Source: an uncultured Chlorobiaceae bacterium
GTDB lineage: Bacteria; Bacteroidota; Chlorobiia; Chlorobiales; Chlorobiaceae
Length of the DNA: 56,309 nt
Reading direction: 5' to 3'
Assembly: GCA_903908555.1 (NCBI GenBank)
Contig: CAIVSG010000122.1
Location: forward strand, 1 to 56,309
Shown: positions 44,757 through 56,309 of the stretch, piece by piece
Position numbering within the stretch: the first letter of the stretch is position 1
How the letters are laid out: each line of letters begins with the position of its first letter
The notes under the pieces: generated by a model
The model's database searches: none
Seen by the model: only the letters and a program-made list of their open reading frames with translations
Told to the model about the DNA's origin: nothing
Position numbers and translations under genes: made by a program

Positions 44757-47700
44757 ATGGGAAAAATGCAGCAAAGCAATACCTCAGACACCCCTCAAGA
44801 GTTAAGGGCTCTAGCCGAAGAGCGCCTTTTAAACAAAGGTGACCCAACACTCAAAACTCAATACTCAGCACTCTCTTTATCCCCCGAAGAACTCCTGCGC
44901 TTAATCCATGAGCTCTCCATTCATCAGATCGAACTTGAAATGCAGCAGGATGAGCTGGTTCGTTCAAGAATGGAAACAGAGGAGACTCTCCAGAAATACA
45001 CTGAACTCTATGACTTTGCGCCAATCTGCCATGTAACTATGGGGCGCAACAGCACTATTCTGCATGCAAACCTGACGGCATCGAAACTCCTTGGTATTGA
45101 TCGTTCCAGTTTACATGGCATGCCCTTCAAGCAATTCGTTATTCCGGAAGACCATCGGAAAATTGAGGCACTGCTTGACAACGTGTTCACCAAAAGAGTA
45201 ACCGGACCCATTGAGGTCATGCTTGTAGCTAAAGATCCTGAATCATCAGCCAACCCTCTTCGTACTATCCGCATTGATGCAGCAATACCAGATGCTGATG
45301 ATGGGTCCCGGGTTATTCTCTACGATATAACTGAGCAAAAGAAAATTGAACTCGAAGTAGAGAGGTTGGCTCGTGCACTCCTGGCAATCAACAATTGCAA
45401 TCAGGCGCTTATTCACGCTACTGATGAAATTGAATTACTGCAGACGATATGCACAACAATAGTTACAACCGGTGGCTACCGGATGGTATGGGTTGGCTAT
45501 GCTGAACATGATAAGGAAAAAACTGTACGCCCGGTTGCCCAGTCTGGTTACGATGAGGGATACATCGAAAGAGCAGGGATAACCTGGGCAGATGTTCCGA
45601 GTGGTCAAGGGCCTGCCGGAACCTCAATACGCACATGCCAGGTATCCAGCATACGTAATATTCAAAAAGACAAAAGGTTCTTGCCATGGCAGATCGAGGC
45701 TGTTAAACGAGGCTATGCTTCAGTTCAGTCTCTGCCACTCCATTATGATGATGAAGTATATGGAGCCATCACCATATACTCTGAAGTGGAAAATGCCTTT
45801 ACTACAGAGGAGACACAGCTTCTCTCAGCTCTGGCTGATAATCTTGGCTATGGCATCTCAAAGATGCGAACCGAGGAAAAGAAACGAGGTGCAGAGAATG
45901 CGATAAGTGAGAAACAGAAGCGATTTTCGCAGGTTTTGGAATTGACCAATGCCGGAGTTTGGGAGGTTGATTTAGAGAGCGGCGAGCATATATGGTCTGA
46001 CGAACTATGGGATTTGTATGGATTGACACGAGGAGACGAAAAGCCATCCAAGGAGCTCTGGCTAAAATCAATACATCCTGACGACAGAAATGAGATGCTC
46101 AAAGTTGTTGGAGATGCAGAAAAAAATCGAATCCCGGCAAATTTCGAGTATCGGGTTCTTCATCCTGACGGCACTCTTCGATGGCTGATGGCAAAGGGAA
46201 TGCCGATATTAGTTGACAACGGCAATGCGGTGCGCTACATAGGCACCTCTATCGATATCACCGATCGCAAGCTGATAGAGCTGGAGCGTAAAAGACTGAT
46301 TGATCGGCAGACAGGATTCGAAGCCATATTGAATATAAAGCAGATAGGATTGTGGGAGCTTGATCTCTTGACCAAAAAGGTCTTTCGCACGCTTGAAGAT
46401 GCACGAATTTTCGGCTATGATTCGAACAAAGAGCATTGGACATACAAGACATTTCTTGATCACGTCATACCTGAAGAGCGTGCTCAAGTTGAAAGGCAGT
46501 TCAAGGAAGCTATAGCTACAAAAAGCAATGTAAGTATAGAGTGCCGGATTTGCCGCACGGATGGCGGGATTCGTTGGATTTTGGTTACCGTGGGATATCA
46601 GTATGACCAGCAAGGCCAGGTGCGTTTTGTATCGGGTATTACTCATGATATCACACACCGCAGGCGCTTGGAAGAAGAGAGTGAACTACTGCGGATTCAT
46701 CTGCACCATTCCCAGAAAATGCAGATGGTAGGCAAGCTTGCCGGAGGCATTGCCCATGACTTCAACAATATGCTGACAGTGATTCTTGGCCATACCGAAC
46801 AGGCTCTCGGGCGCAAAGACAGCTCTTATGGGGATCTTAAGGCTATTGAGCAAGCAGCCAACCACTCTGCGGAACTGACCCGGCAACTTCTTGCTTTTGC
46901 CCAGAAACAGACTGTGAACGCGCAGATTCTTGACCTGAACGCCTCAACAGAGGATATGCTTTCGATGCTGAGACGTTTGATTGGCGAAAACATCACGCTC
47001 ACATGGATTCCCGGGATACAAGAATCTCTTGTTAAGATTGCCCCGTCGCAGGTTGGCCAGATACTTACCAACCTTTGCGTCAATGCCTGCGATGCGATTG
47101 ACAAAATTGGAAATATCACCATCGAAACAGCTAAAATCCATGTAATCAAAACAGAATGCGCAGCCGGGCACACCTGTTCCATTCCCGGCGATTATATAAC
47201 CCTCTCGATCACCGATAACGGACACGGCATCGATAAAAAGTTTCTGCCCCATATTATGGAACCCTTTTTCACAACCAAAGAGATTGGAAAAGGTACTGGC
47301 ATGGGTCTTGCCACCGTCTACGGTATTGTCAAACAAAGCAGCGGTTTTCTCGATGTGGAGAGTGAAATAAATACGGGAACCCGTATAAGAATTTACCTGC
47401 CTTTAAAGCGGCATGGTGCCTCTCAGACCGGCAACGGAAGCATAGAATCAACCTTGATACAGGAAAAAGAAACCATACTGCTGGTTGACGATGAGCATGA
47501 TATTCTGCACCTTTGCCGGCTTATGCTTGAAGAGAATGGATACACCGTAATTACAGCTGCCTCACCCATTGAAGCAATAGAGCTTGCAAAGAACAAGTGC
47601 GATAAGATAAAACTGCTTGTTACCGATGTGGTCATGCCGGAAATGAGCGGAAGCGATCTCTTCAACCAGCTGGAACGGGTTTGCCCAAACCTTCAAGTTA

Positions 47701-47837
47701 TCTATATGTCGGCCTACACTTCTGACTTCATTACACGGCACATGGCCGATATTGAGGGGGCAACCTTTATCGAAAAGCCGTTTTCCATGCCCTCACTCAT
47801 TAAAATTCTCAACAAGATATTAAAAAAATCGGACTGA
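44757..47837 (+). CDS. hybrid sensor histidine kinase (PAS, GAF, PAS, HisKA, HATPase, receiver)
   Basis: [18 protein letters not shown]-box; [45 protein letters not shown]; receiver [10 protein letters not shown]...[13 protein letters not shown]. Confidence 0.92.
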   Translation: MGKMQQSNTSDTPQELRALAEERLLNKGDPTLKTQYSALSLSPEELLRLIHELSIHQIELEMQQDELVRSRMETEETLQKYTELYDFAPICHVTMGRNSTILHANLTASKLLGIDRSSLHGMPFKQFVIPEDHRKIEALLDNVFTKRVTGPIEVMLVAKDPESSANPLRTIRIDAAIPDADDGSRVILYDITEQKKIELEVERLARALLAINNCNQALIHATDEIELLQTICTTIVTTGGYRMVWVGYAEHDKEKTVRPVAQSGYDEGYIERAGITWADVPSGQGPAGTSIRTCQVSSIRNIQKDKRFLPWQIEAVKRGYASVQSLPLHYDDEVYGAITIYSEVENAFTTEETQLLSALADNLGYGISKMRTEEKKRGAENAISEKQKRFSQVLELTNAGVWEVDLESGEHIWSDELWDLYGLTRGDEKPSKELWLKSIHPDDRNEMLKVVGDAEKNRIPANFEYRVLHPDGTLRWLMAKGMPILVDNGNAVRYIGTSIDITDRKLIELERKRLIDRQTGFEAILNIKQIGLWELDLLTKKVFRTLEDARIFGYDSNKEHWTYKTFLDHVIPEERAQVERQFKEAIATKSNVSIECRICRTDGGIRWILVTVGYQYDQQGQVRFVSGITHDITHRRRLEEESELLRIHLHHSQKMQMVGKLAGGIAHDFNNMLTVILGHTEQALGRKDSSYGDLKAIEQAANHSAELTRQLLAFAQKQTVNAQILDLNASTEDMLSMLRRLIGENITLTWIPGIQESLVKIAPSQVGQILTNLCVNACDAIDKIGNITIETAKIHVIKTECAAGHTCSIPGDYITLSITDNGHGIDKKFLPHIMEPFFTTKEIGKGTGMGLATVYGIVKQSSGFLDVESEINTGTRIRIYLPLKRHGASQTGNGSIESTLIQEKETILLVDDEHDILHLCRLMLEENGYTVITAASPIEAIELAKNKCDKIKLLVTDVVMPEMSGSDLFNQLERVCPNLQVIYMSAYTSDFITRHMADIEGATFIEKPFSMPSLIKILNKILKKSD

Positions 47838-48825
47838 AGAGGGTGCATAACATACCCACCACGATTGTTACCGGGTTCCTCGGCGCCGGAAAAACAACGG
47901 CAATTAACCATCTCTTAGCCCAAAAGCCTCACCGGGAGCACTGGGCAGTCCTTGTCAATGAATTCGGTAAGGTCGGCGTTGATGCTGCGTTGATCGGGCC
48001 TGTCGCAGGAGTATCCATCAGGGAGATTGCAGGCGGATGCCTTTGCTGCACTGCCCAGGTCGCCTTTGAAGTTGCATTGAACCGTCTAATTCGCGACACC
48101 TCTCCTGACAGGATTCTAATTGAGCCGACAGGTATTGGTCACCCCTTGAAAATCATCACCACCTTAACCGGCGGTTATTACCATAATCTTCTTGACCTCA
48201 AGGCCACCATCTCTCTTGTCGATGCCCGTAAGCTCAGCGATCCAAGATACCTCAAACACCACGCTTTTCAGGATCAGCTCAATCTTGCAGATGTGCTTGT
48301 GGGCAATAAAGCTGAATGTTATACCGATACTGACCGCTCAGCTTTCATGGAGCTGGTCCTCGGGTCCACACCTCCAAAAGCAGCATATTCGATGATCTCA
48401 TTCGGGCGTCTGGACTCCTCACTGCTCGACCTTCCTCGCTTGCAGTCCCGCATGCCCGGCTTTCCTGAGGCCCACCCGGCAAAAGAACGCCACTTATTTT
48501 TACCCGCCGTAAAGGAAATTCCCGAAGGCAAAACCGACTCTATGAGTAGAGATCTCTGGACAATGCATGAAGGTTCCAGCGGCGGATATTTCAGCGCAAG
48601 CTGGCTGATAGGATCCGATTACTCTTTTAACAGTAATGACCTTTCAGCACTTCTTTCATCATTACCATACAGTCGCATAAAAGGTATTGTAAAGTGCAAT
48701 GACGGCTGGCTGAAAATCAATGGTAGTGACGGAATTGTTCACTTTTCAGCAAGTGAACCCCAAGCCAATTCACGCCTCGAGATAATAAACAGCTCCCCGA
48801 TCCCCTGCAGGGAAATAGAAAAAGA

Positions 48826-48998
<173 letters not shown>

Positions 48999-49003
48999 TT
49001 TCC

Positions 49004-50254
49004 TCAATCAGTCTTCTGCCCGAGCGAGTTCGAAGTGGCTATTATAGCTGCTTTCCTGGCCGGATAGAGGCTTACTGCAATGCAGAGTAGCACCCCTGTT
49101 ACTCCGACGATGACAAAATCATCGAGGTGCATGCTGACGGGATACGCTGATATAATGAAGGCGCTTTTTGAAGGGAGCTGTACTATGCCGTAGAGTTTCT
49201 GAAGTGTGCAGACACTCCATGCGATAACTATTCCTGCAGTGGTGCCCGCAACACCCGTCATCCCGCCCTGAATAATAAAAATGGACATAAACTGCGATTT
49301 TTCCAGCCCCAGACAGCGCAGATAAAATAGTTCCCGCTGTTTATCGATCGCAGTCATAGCAAGGGCTCCCGTAAGGCTCAGGGCAGCAACAAGGATAATA
49401 AGCATCAAAACACTGAAACTGGCCCATTTTTCGAGCTGCATCACAGTGAAGATGTTGCTGTATTTCTCTTCAAGTGTCCGCACTTTCCATGTCGCTTTCA
49501 TAGGGCTATTTTCAAGCCATGCCCGGAGGTTTGCTGTAAAAGCTTCACGCGAATACCCTTCCTTCTGGCGGATGTCAATTCCCGAATAGGCTCCCTTCCG
49601 AAGCAGCAGGATTCGATGCGCAAAAAGGTCTGACGTGAGTACATATCGATCGTCAAATATCTTCTGCAGCGAAAAAATGGATGTGACAGTCGTTTCAGGT
49701 ATGCGGAGCATCGGTGCCAGGTATGGTTGCGACAGGGATTCCAGGCCTAAGGAGATCAGTTCCGGACTGAAGATTTTAACCTCGCTACCTGCATGCAGAT
49801 TTGTCCTATAGGCTAAGAGCTCCCCTGCAGCAATGGTTCCTTCTGTAAAAAACGGATGCGTCACCCTGGTCTGCACCATCAATCGACGCTGTGCCGCTTC
49901 GCTGAGTCCTTTAACGATAACCAGTTCACTTTTATTCCCACTGCCCAGAACAGCCTCCCCTTCTGCATAGGGTTCTGCCGCTCCTACCCCTTCGAGCGCT
50001 CTGATAGCCTGAAGCAGAGTCTCTGAAACGGCGATTGTTCGCCCTTTTACGGGTACAATCTGAGCCGGACTGTCGATGGTGATAAAAAGATCCCGGGCAA
50101 GTTGTTGAAATCCGTTCAAAACGCTCATCACAATAAGAAGTGTACTGACGCCGATCACAATTCCCGCAAGACTTATTGCCGAAATAACATTGATAACCCT
50201 GAATCTTTTACGTGCAAAGCTGAAACGCCGGGCAATCCACAATCCTGTTTTCAT
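49004..50254 (-). CDS. LolC/LolE-like lipoprotein-releasing ABC transporter permease
   Basis: [45 protein letters not shown] and C-terminal FtsX-like TM block. Confidence 0.88.
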   Translation of the reverse strand: MKTGLWIARRFSFARKRFRVINVISAISLAGIVIGVSTLLIVMSVLNGFQQLARDLFITIDSPAQIVPVKGRTIAVSETLLQAIRALEGVGAAEPYAEGEAVLGSGNKSELVIVKGLSEAAQRRLMVQTRVTHPFFTEGTIAAGELLAYRTNLHAGSEVKIFSPELISLGLESLSQPYLAPMLRIPETTVTSIFSLQKIFDDRYVLTSDLFAHRILLLRKGAYSGIDIRQKEGYSREAFTANLRAWLENSPMKATWKVRTLEEKYSNIFTVMQLEKWASFSVLMLIILVAALSLTGALAMTAIDKQRELFYLRCLGLEKSQFMSIFIIQGGMTGVAGTTAGIVIAWSVCTLQKLYGIVQLPSKSAFIISAYPVSMHLDDFVIVGVTGVLLCIAVSLYPARKAAIIATSNSLGQKTD

Positions 50255-50304
50255 ACAAACTGGCCAATAGCATTTTGTTCAATTCTACAAGTCCTCATCG
50301 AGAG

Positions 50305-50598
50305 TTATCCATCAATGCGAGTCATCCTGAACACCTCTTTATCATCAATCATCCCCTTTACATTCCTGGCATGAGCTTGATAATGATCGGTCTCCAGATG
50401 ATTTTCGAGGCTGGAGAGGTTCTCCCATGTTTCGTAAAACACAAAAACAGAAGGGTCATCGATATCCTGATGCAACGTGTAATCTATACAGCCATCTTCT
50501 TCTCTTGTTGGAGCAATAAGGTTCAAGAGTGAGCTCTTAACGCTCGACAGACACTCTTTTTTTGCAACAACTTTTGCGACAACTACGATTTTTGACAT
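50305..50598 (-). CDS. antibiotic biosynthesis monooxygenase (ABM)-fold protein
   Basis: VVVAKVVAKKECLSSVKSSLLNLIAPTREEDGCIDYTLHQDIDDPSVFVFYETWENLSSLENHLETDHYQ. Confidence 0.88.
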   Translation of the reverse strand: MSKIVVVAKVVAKKECLSSVKSSLLNLIAPTREEDGCIDYTLHQDIDDPSVFVFYETWENLSSLENHLETDHYQAHARNVKGMIDDKEVFRMTRIDG

Positions 50599-50925
50599 TG
50601 TTCAACTGTTTTTATTGACAAGTGATAATACACCGCACCAGCTCAGATATCCTCCGGAACCTCTCTCCCCTTTATTGATATGTAATCAATTTATTGATCA
50701 TGCGTTAATACCCCGACAAAAGCACAATGAAACTCCTTATAATCAACTCCCCCCGAAAGGGGGACGTTATTCTTATCGTTCACTTCTACAAACAACTCCC
50801 TGCCAGTATGAAGGTTGTCGGGATTCCTGACCCCCAACAAAACTAAACTTGACCGGAAAGGATAGCTCTTTTCAACCTTCAGGTAAAGTTTGACTTCCAT
50901 CTTTTATCTCAGAAGCAAATAGTGG

Positions 50926-51498
50926 TCATGACCGAACCCCTTTACCAACAGAAAAAGCATTTGCGAGAAGTGGTCCGACGCAATGGTACCCCCGATGAGA
51001 GGTATCATAGATAAGGGGATTGATTTTCAGGATGTCAAGCAAGCCGTCCTCAGCCAGCGCATCTTCATCTCCCTTTACATCAATTATTTCCCCAATAAAC
51101 TGTGTGTGCAGACCGATTTCAATGACGTGCAACAGGCGACACTCAAGTACAACCGGAAATTCAGCAGCATAAGGTGCATCGACCAGGTCACTTCTGACAT
51201 GAGTGAGTCCTGCAACTGCAAACTTGTCGACGTCACGCCCTGAAACAATCCCGACGTAATCAGCTTCAGCCATCTTCTCCTGGTTGGCAATACCGACAGT
51301 AAACGCTTTACGCTCAATAATACAGCCATAAGAGTAGGTCGCCTTACGCAGTGAAACAGCGACACAGGGAGGCTGTGAACAGCAGATGCCTCCCCATGCG
51401 GCACTCATCAGGTTTGGCTTGCCCGCTTGATCGTATGTTCCAACCATCAATACAGGCGTTGGAAAAAGCAGTGTCTTTGCTCCTATTGACTTTTTCAT
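50926..51498 (-). CDS. flavin reductase-like (FMN-binding split barrel) protein
   Basis: [63 protein letters not shown]6/NTAB-type family. Start revised from 51528. Confidence 0.88.
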   Translation of the reverse strand: MKKSIGAKTLLFPTPVLMVGTYDQAGKPNLMSAAWGGICCSQPPCVAVSLRKATYSYGCIIERKAFTVGIANQEKMAEADYVGIVSGRDVDKFAVAGLTHVRSDLVDAPYAAEFPVVLECRLLHVIEIGLHTQFIGEIIDVKGDEDALAEDGLLDILKINPLIYDTSHRGYHCVGPLLANAFSVGKGVRS

Positions 51499-51518
51499 GA
51501 AATTTCCTTTGTTGATCC

Positions 51519-52043
51519 TTAAACCCAACGGTTTTTCTTGATTCTTTCATTCAACAGGTTTTCATAAGGTACCGATGGTTTTGATTCAGCAGGATAACCT
51601 ATTGCGATAATGGATAATACCTTTATATGTTCCGTCATCCCAAGCAATTCCTGAATACGTGCCTCACTCGTCTTCCCGTCACTATACATGCGATTCCGGA
51701 CTTGAATCCAGCAACTGCCCAATCCCAATGATTCCGCCTCAAGTTGGATGATGATCGCAGCAATGGAACAATCCTCAATCCATACGTCTGAACGGGTGCT
51801 GTCTGCACAGACAACTATGGCCAAAGGAGCCTCTTTAAGAAATGCCGATCCGGATTTCTTTACTTCGGACAGCTGTGTAAGCAGAAGAGGGTCATCTACC
51901 AGAATAAACTCCCAAGGCTTACTCCCCTTTGACGAAGGTGACCTGAGCGCAGCCTCTGTAAGTGCTGTAATGGATTCGGCAGGTATTATTTCAGAGGTGA
52001 ATTTTCTTATGCTGCGTCGTTTGCGTAATAGATCAATCATCAA
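51519..52043 (-). CDS. nitroreductase family protein
   Basis: [47 protein letters not shown]...[14 protein letters not shown]. Confidence 0.9.
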   Translation of the reverse strand: MMIDLLRKRRSIRKFTSEIIPAESITALTEAALRSPSSKGSKPWEFILVDDPLLLTQLSEVKKSGSAFLKEAPLAIVVCADSTRSDVWIEDCSIAAIIIQLEAESLGLGSCWIQVRNRMYSDGKTSEARIQELLGMTEHIKVLSIIAIGYPAESKPSVPYENLLNERIKKNRWV

Positions 52044-52050
52044 TTATCCA

Positions 52051-54861
52051 TTATCCATTTGAAACAAGAGCCTTATACCGCTCAATATGTGGCTCTATAA
52101 CTGCAAGCAGCTCGCTTTTCTTGATGGGCTTGGTGATAAAGTTATCGCATCCAGCATCAAAGGCTTTTTCCCTCTCATCTTTGGCGGTAAATGCTGACTG
52201 GACGACAACAGGTAGACCAGGTCGTTTTTGTTTGATCAGCTTTGTCGCCTCAAATCCGTTCATTACCGGCATTTTAATGTCCATCAGCACCAGATTGATC
52301 TCCGGGTGATGCTGCACAAGCTCAACAGCTTCCCAGCCGTTTTCTGCACAAAGAATGGTAATATTCTGGGCTTTAAGGTTTCTTTTAAGCAAGAGGGTGC
52401 TCATTGCATCATCTTCAGCAATAAGAATGGTGAAAGAGAGTGATGAGCGCTGCATACCAAGTGCTGAGAAAGAGACTACTGAGTGCTCGGAATGATAGTC
52501 TGACTTATAAGGGAGAGTGAAGGTAAAGGTGCTTCCAGCGCCCTCAACTGATTCGACGTTGATTGATCCTCCAAGCATTTCAACGAAAGCCTTGGAAATG
52601 CTCAATCCGAGACCGGCACCTTCATGGCCTCTGCTCAAGGAGTTATCAACCTGATGAAACCTGTTAAAAACCTTCTCCTGCATTGCAAGGGGAATGCCGA
52701 TACCTGAGTCGATAACATAAAACTCAAGCAAGTTATCCCTTCTCATATAGCCGAAATCAACACCACCTTTCTGGGTAAACTTCAAGGCATTGTTGACCAG
52801 GTTTGTTAAAATCTGGATCAATCTTCCGCTGTCGGTTGCAATAATGGCTTCGCTGTCCGGGAGCCCTGTCTTATACGTTAAGCGCAACTCCTTTCTCATA
52901 GCAATTGGCTTGAAAAAAGCCTGTATATCACCCAAAATAGTGTTAACAGGTGTTTTCGCTATATCCAGCGACACTTCCATGGCGTCAATACGCGAAATAT
53001 CAATAAGATCGTTAATGAGGCTCAGCATCCGCTGACCGCTTTGGTTGATAAGGCCAATGAACTCGTCTTTGTCCGCCCCTGAAAGATGCGGGTCTTTAAG
53101 TAATTCTGAAAACCCGAGAATACCATTCATGGGGGTGCGTATTTCGTGGCTGATATTGGCGAGAAACGCGGTTTTCAAGCGGTCGCTCTCTTCAGCTTTC
53201 TCCTTGGACGCTATCAATTCGGCCAGGGTTTTCTGCAGCTGATTCTCTGCCAGTTTGCGTTCAGTGATGTTGGTGGACGTGCCGATAATTCGGAAGATTC
53301 GACCACTCTCATTTCGAACAGGGTTCAAGATGGTTTCCCAGAACATCTCTTTGCCCTGAAAAGTCAATGTTTCAGCAAACTCAATCGCCTTGCCCTTTCG
53401 AATACACTCATCATAATTTCCGGTAATCGCTTTGGCAATTTGAGGGCCGAACACCTCTTCAGGAGTTTTGCCAATAATTGCCTCACTACTGATGCCGATC
53501 ATTTTTTCATTCTGCGCATTATGCCCTTTGAAATGGTATAGCCCGTCAGGATCTACATCAACAACAAAAATTGAATGATTAACATCATCATAGATACTTT
53601 GCAGAAAATGTCTGCTTTCAAGTATCTGCTGCTCATATTCATTTCGGATGTTCTCTTGTATTTTACGATCACTGATATCACGGATCAAACCAATCATTCC
53701 CGAGAGCTCTTTATCCTGATAATTTTGCAGATGGATTTCGCCCTCAAAGAGCGATCCATCTTTTCTTTTAAACCTGAGTTCGTAAATCTTGTTTGTCTCT
53801 TGATGCTGCAGGATGTTGTTGAATACAGTTACTGCTTCCGCAACGATTTTTTTTGCAAGGTAGTCGGTAAAGATGTGGCCAATAACCTCACAAGGCTGGT
53901 AGCCGAAAAGCTTTTCAATAACTGGCGATACATAGGTCAACGTTCCACTGGGGTCAGCTAAAAAAACCACCTCGGCGATTTGCTCTGTTATAGAACGAAA
54001 GTTCCGCTCACTATTACGGAGAGCTTCTTCGACCTCTTTTCGCTCGGTGATGTCATGAGTAATAACATGAACAACAGTTCTGCCATCAATCTCGATTGTG
54101 CTCCGGAATATTTCCACATCGCGAACTGAGCCGTCAGCTCTCCGATGCTTCCCTACAAATTTATTCTGCTGCTCGTCAAGAACTGTTTTCAGACTACTGA
54201 TTATTGCTTCAGGCGGAAGAGTATTAATATCCCTGGTGTACATCTGCCTGAGCTCATCAATAGACCACCCATACCAGTCTGCTGCAGCCTGATTGACATC
54301 GAGAACCTTTCCTGTTTCCGGATCAAGAAGTGCCTGAATTGCAGAGTGACTATGAAAAAGTCTCTTAAACCTCGCTTCATTTCGTTGTAAAGCCTTCTCA
54401 GACTCTTTACGCTCAGTGATATCGTCAATCAGAGCGGTAAAATACTCTTTTTGTGTACTGTACACCGAGATGTTGAACCATTTATCTAATGGCGCAAGGT
54501 AGAGTTCAAACGTATCAGAAATGCCCGTTTCAGCCACCCTTAAATGCTGCTCTATAAACCCTGGATTTGAGGTACTGATATCTGTAAATACCTCTGTAGC
54601 TTTACACCCGATGACATTGGTAAGCCCGGTAAGTGTTTCATAACTCTTATTGACCTTCCTATGAATAAAATCAACCGCACGTCCGGTTTCATCAACTACA
54701 ACCTGACAGTAAATATATCCATACCGCATGTTGGCAAATACATGACAATGCGGATCACGGCTTTCAATGACTGACTCACCGTCATCCCTCTGCCCTGACG
54801 TATGAAGTTCGGATTGGTCTTGATCCATGATGGAGGTCTTCGGATGATTGGAGTATTTCAA
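52051..54861 (-). CDS. hybrid sensor histidine kinase, multiple PAS domains and C-terminal receiver
   Basis: FLANISHEIRTPMNGILGFSELL; DSGIGIPLAMQEKVFNRFHQVDNSLSRGHEGAGLGLSISKAF; receiver ILIAEDDAMS...LVLMDIKMPVMNG. Confidence 0.92.
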   Translation of the reverse strand: MKYSNHPKTSIMDQDQSELHTSGQRDDGESVIESRDPHCHVFANMRYGYIYCQVVVDETGRAVDFIHRKVNKSYETLTGLTNVIGCKATEVFTDISTSNPGFIEQHLRVAETGISDTFELYLAPLDKWFNISVYSTQKEYFTALIDDITERKESEKALQRNEARFKRLFHSHSAIQALLDPETGKVLDVNQAAADWYGWSIDELRQMYTRDINTLPPEAIISSLKTVLDEQQNKFVGKHRRADGSVRDVEIFRSTIEIDGRTVVHVITHDITERKEVEEALRNSERNFRSITEQIAEVVFLADPSGTLTYVSPVIEKLFGYQPCEVIGHIFTDYLAKKIVAEAVTVFNNILQHQETNKIYELRFKRKDGSLFEGEIHLQNYQDKELSGMIGLIRDISDRKIQENIRNEYEQQILESRHFLQSIYDDVNHSIFVVDVDPDGLYHFKGHNAQNEKMIGISSEAIIGKTPEEVFGPQIAKAITGNYDECIRKGKAIEFAETLTFQGKEMFWETILNPVRNESGRIFRIIGTSTNITERKLAENQLQKTLAELIASKEKAEESDRLKTAFLANISHEIRTPMNGILGFSELLKDPHLSGADKDEFIGLINQSGQRMLSLINDLIDISRIDAMEVSLDIAKTPVNTILGDIQAFFKPIAMRKELRLTYKTGLPDSEAIIATDSGRLIQILTNLVNNALKFTQKGGVDFGYMRRDNLLEFYVIDSGIGIPLAMQEKVFNRFHQVDNSLSRGHEGAGLGLSISKAFVEMLGGSINVESVEGAGSTFTFTLPYKSDYHSEHSVVSFSALGMQRSSLSFTILIAEDDAMSTLLLKRNLKAQNITILCAENGWEAVELVQHHPEINLVLMDIKMPVMNGFEATKLIKQKRPGLPVVVQSAFTAKDEREKAFDAGCDNFITKPIKKSELLAVIEPHIERYKALVSNG

Positions 54862-55299
54862 AAATACACATTAAATACGTAAAAAAGAAAGAAATAAAAA
54901 TACGCTTACCATTAAGAACAGTTTATGCATCAGGCCGGGACTTGACAGCCATCTGCCCTGTGGTGCCGAAATGAAAAATGTTTATTCCTGCTCTGCTTGT
55001 GATAAAGAAAGTACTGAATGCTGAAACGCCATTTTTCCGGCAACTGCACTTCTGCAACAGAGCGTAACGCTTTGGAGGTAGTTGGTAGATTGATGTTCCG
55101 TTTTTTTGCCATTGGAGGCAACTTACTGTTAAGGACAAAGAAGAATTACTGGCTGACAGTGAACTGGTATTTTCTATATATATCCACCCATTAATAGCGT
55201 AACAATATATAAAAAATTGCAACTAGTAATGCAAAGTACATCCTTCAACACAGTAACAACAATCCGTAGTTACATCCTGCGCCTGGTAATAAAGTGACC

Positions 55300-55515
55300 C
55301 TAAAACCACTTTCTTGTCCGAAAGAAAACCATCATTCCGGCAACAATCACCACCATGAAAACCGAGATAAATCCTACAAAGCCAATGGAATCAATCCCCA
55401 GCTGGTCGATCTCAAAAAACAGTTGCTGCCAGAAAATCCTTCCTTTCTGCGGCCGGGTGAATACCCTTTTCATCAGCAGGACATAACTGCCTATTATAGA
55501 TACCGGTTTGAACAT
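55300..55515 (-). pseudogene. truncated MlaE/YrbE-like ABC permease N-terminal fragment
   Basis: IIGSYVLLMKRVFTRPQKGRIFWQQLFFEIDQLGIDSIGFVGFISVFM resembles MlaE N-termini, but the ORF ends after 71 aa with an unrelated-looking tail. Confidence 0.5.
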
Positions 55516-55599
55516 AATCAGGAGTGCTAAGATACCATTTTTATTAAAAACAGCGTTCTGTCTTGAAATATCCTTTAATTTTATCCTGTTAATAAATAT

Positions 55600-55794
55600 A
55601 TGGGAATGAGATCAGTAAAGAAATCATTTTTAATCATCTTTGCATGCATGGTGATGGTTGTGCTGATGTCCTGCTCTTCACAACGTTACCCTTCCCGTTC
55701 CAAACCAAAACATCCAAAAAATTGCAACTGCCCTTCGTTCAGTTATTCTCCGGATCTTCCGGGCGCCGCCGCAAGCTTACCGCAGAAAATATAG
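55600..55794 (+). CDS. small putative lipoprotein
   Basis: Signal-like KKSFLIIFACMVMVVLMSCSS with lipobox LMSC. Confidence 0.6.
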   Translation: MGMRSVKKSFLIIFACMVMVVLMSCSSQRYPSRSKPKHPKNCNCPSFSYSPDLPGAAASLPQKI

Positions 55795-56309
55795 ATCAGA
55801 TCTTTAGCCCATATATCCCCTCGGGTTCCCTGGATATGCTCATTGTATGCCTTCAGGGTCATGACCTCGAATGTGTCATTACGCGCAGGAGGGCTACCAA
55901 ATGCGGTGATTTCAGACCAGCCCGGGATAACCAGCCCCCGAGGATCACAGTCAACAGGGATCTGAACCGGTATGCATTTTTACTTACCCTGATCCATGAA
56001 GTGGCTCATTTTTTCGTATACCTGGAAACTGAAAAAAGCAACCTGTTTTTGGTCAGGAAACACCGCCCCAGGCCTCACGGGAAAGAATGGAAAAAACGTT
56101 TCACGCAATTAATGCAGCCTTTTATCAGCCTTAATATCTTCCCCGCAGAAATTGAAAAAGCCCTGGTTTCCTATTTCGAAAACCCAAAGGCAAGTTCGTC
56201 TTCCGATGCCCGGCTTCAACGGCTTCTGCAGGGATATGATCCCCCCGGGCAACATCTCAGGGTTTCAGAGATACCCGACAGGGCCTTGTTTGAAATATCT
56301 TCAGGAAGA
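55722..56309 (+). CDS. SprT-like zinc metalloprotease (partial; C-terminus outside window)
   Basis: Hand-translated open frame ...RRRKLTAENIDQIFSPYIPSGSLDMLIVCLQGHDLECVITRRRATKCGDFRPARDNQPPRITVNRDLNRYAFLLTLIHEVAHFFVYLE...; HEVAH zinc motif. Start uncertain (TTG 55722 or ATG 55836). Confidence 0.75.
   Translation, partial: MQLPFVQLFSGSSGRRRKLTAENIDQIFSPYIPSGSLDMLIVCLQGHDLECVITRRRATKCGDFRPARDNQPPRITVNRDLNRYAFLLTLIHEVAHFFVYLETEKSNLFLVRKHRPRPHGKEWKKRFTQLMQPFISLNIFPAEIEKALVSYFENPKASSSSDARLQRLLQGYDPPGQHLRVSEIPDRALFEISSGR

Noticed and set aside
50745-50765. CCCCCCGAAAGGGGG hairpin as a rho-independent terminator
   Set aside because: The stem is perfect but neither strand is followed by a convincing T-run and the distance to gene ends is large; function unclear.
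54923-55222. 99-aa minus-strand ORF and overlapping 63-aa ORF
   Set aside because: Two overlapping frames, no recognised motif and atypical composition; could be decayed sequence but unsupported.

Overview
This window is dominated by a hybrid NRPS/PKS biosynthetic locus of about 40 kb. Gene content suggests a green sulfur bacterium (Chlorobiales-like), but that is inference only. A forward operon runs 6274-24751: radical SAM enzyme, a 4-module NRPS (A-T-C-A-T-C-A-T-C-A-T-Reductase), a stand-alone epimerization-domain protein, and two SyrD/PvdE-like peptide exporter subunits. It converges, with a 10-bp gap, on a reverse operon of two hybrid megasynthases (42658-24762): C-A-T-C-A-T-KS-[no AT]-KR-DH-T, then TubC-dock-C-A-T-KS-AT-T-TE. 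An Sfp-type PPTase, a DUF697 protein, an orphan periplasmic binding protein and an SPFH protein lie on the left flank. The block between about 2141 and 43160 is bracketed by a direct repeat of the 3' end of a GDT1/UPF0016 gene: intact copy at 43148-43798, ~150-bp fragment at ~1991-2140. An IS3-type transposase remnant lies further left, which suggests an acquired or rearranged island. The right flank looks like ordinary chromosome: GDT1-family protein, GNAT, rubredoxin-like protein (absent from the ORF track), two hybrid sensor kinases, CobW-like GTPase, LolC/E-like permease, ABM monooxygenase, flavin reductase, nitroreductase, a truncated MlaE-like fragment and a partial SprT-like protease. 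The most unusual points are the stand-alone epimerase, the loading A domain lacking the amino-binding Asp, the AT-deleted PKS module with a degenerate DH placed after KR, the radical SAM enzyme coupled to the NRPS, the flanking gene-end duplication, and a 30-bp palindrome plus a structured leader upstream of the reverse operon. All domain calls come from motif reading by eye; no database search was run.
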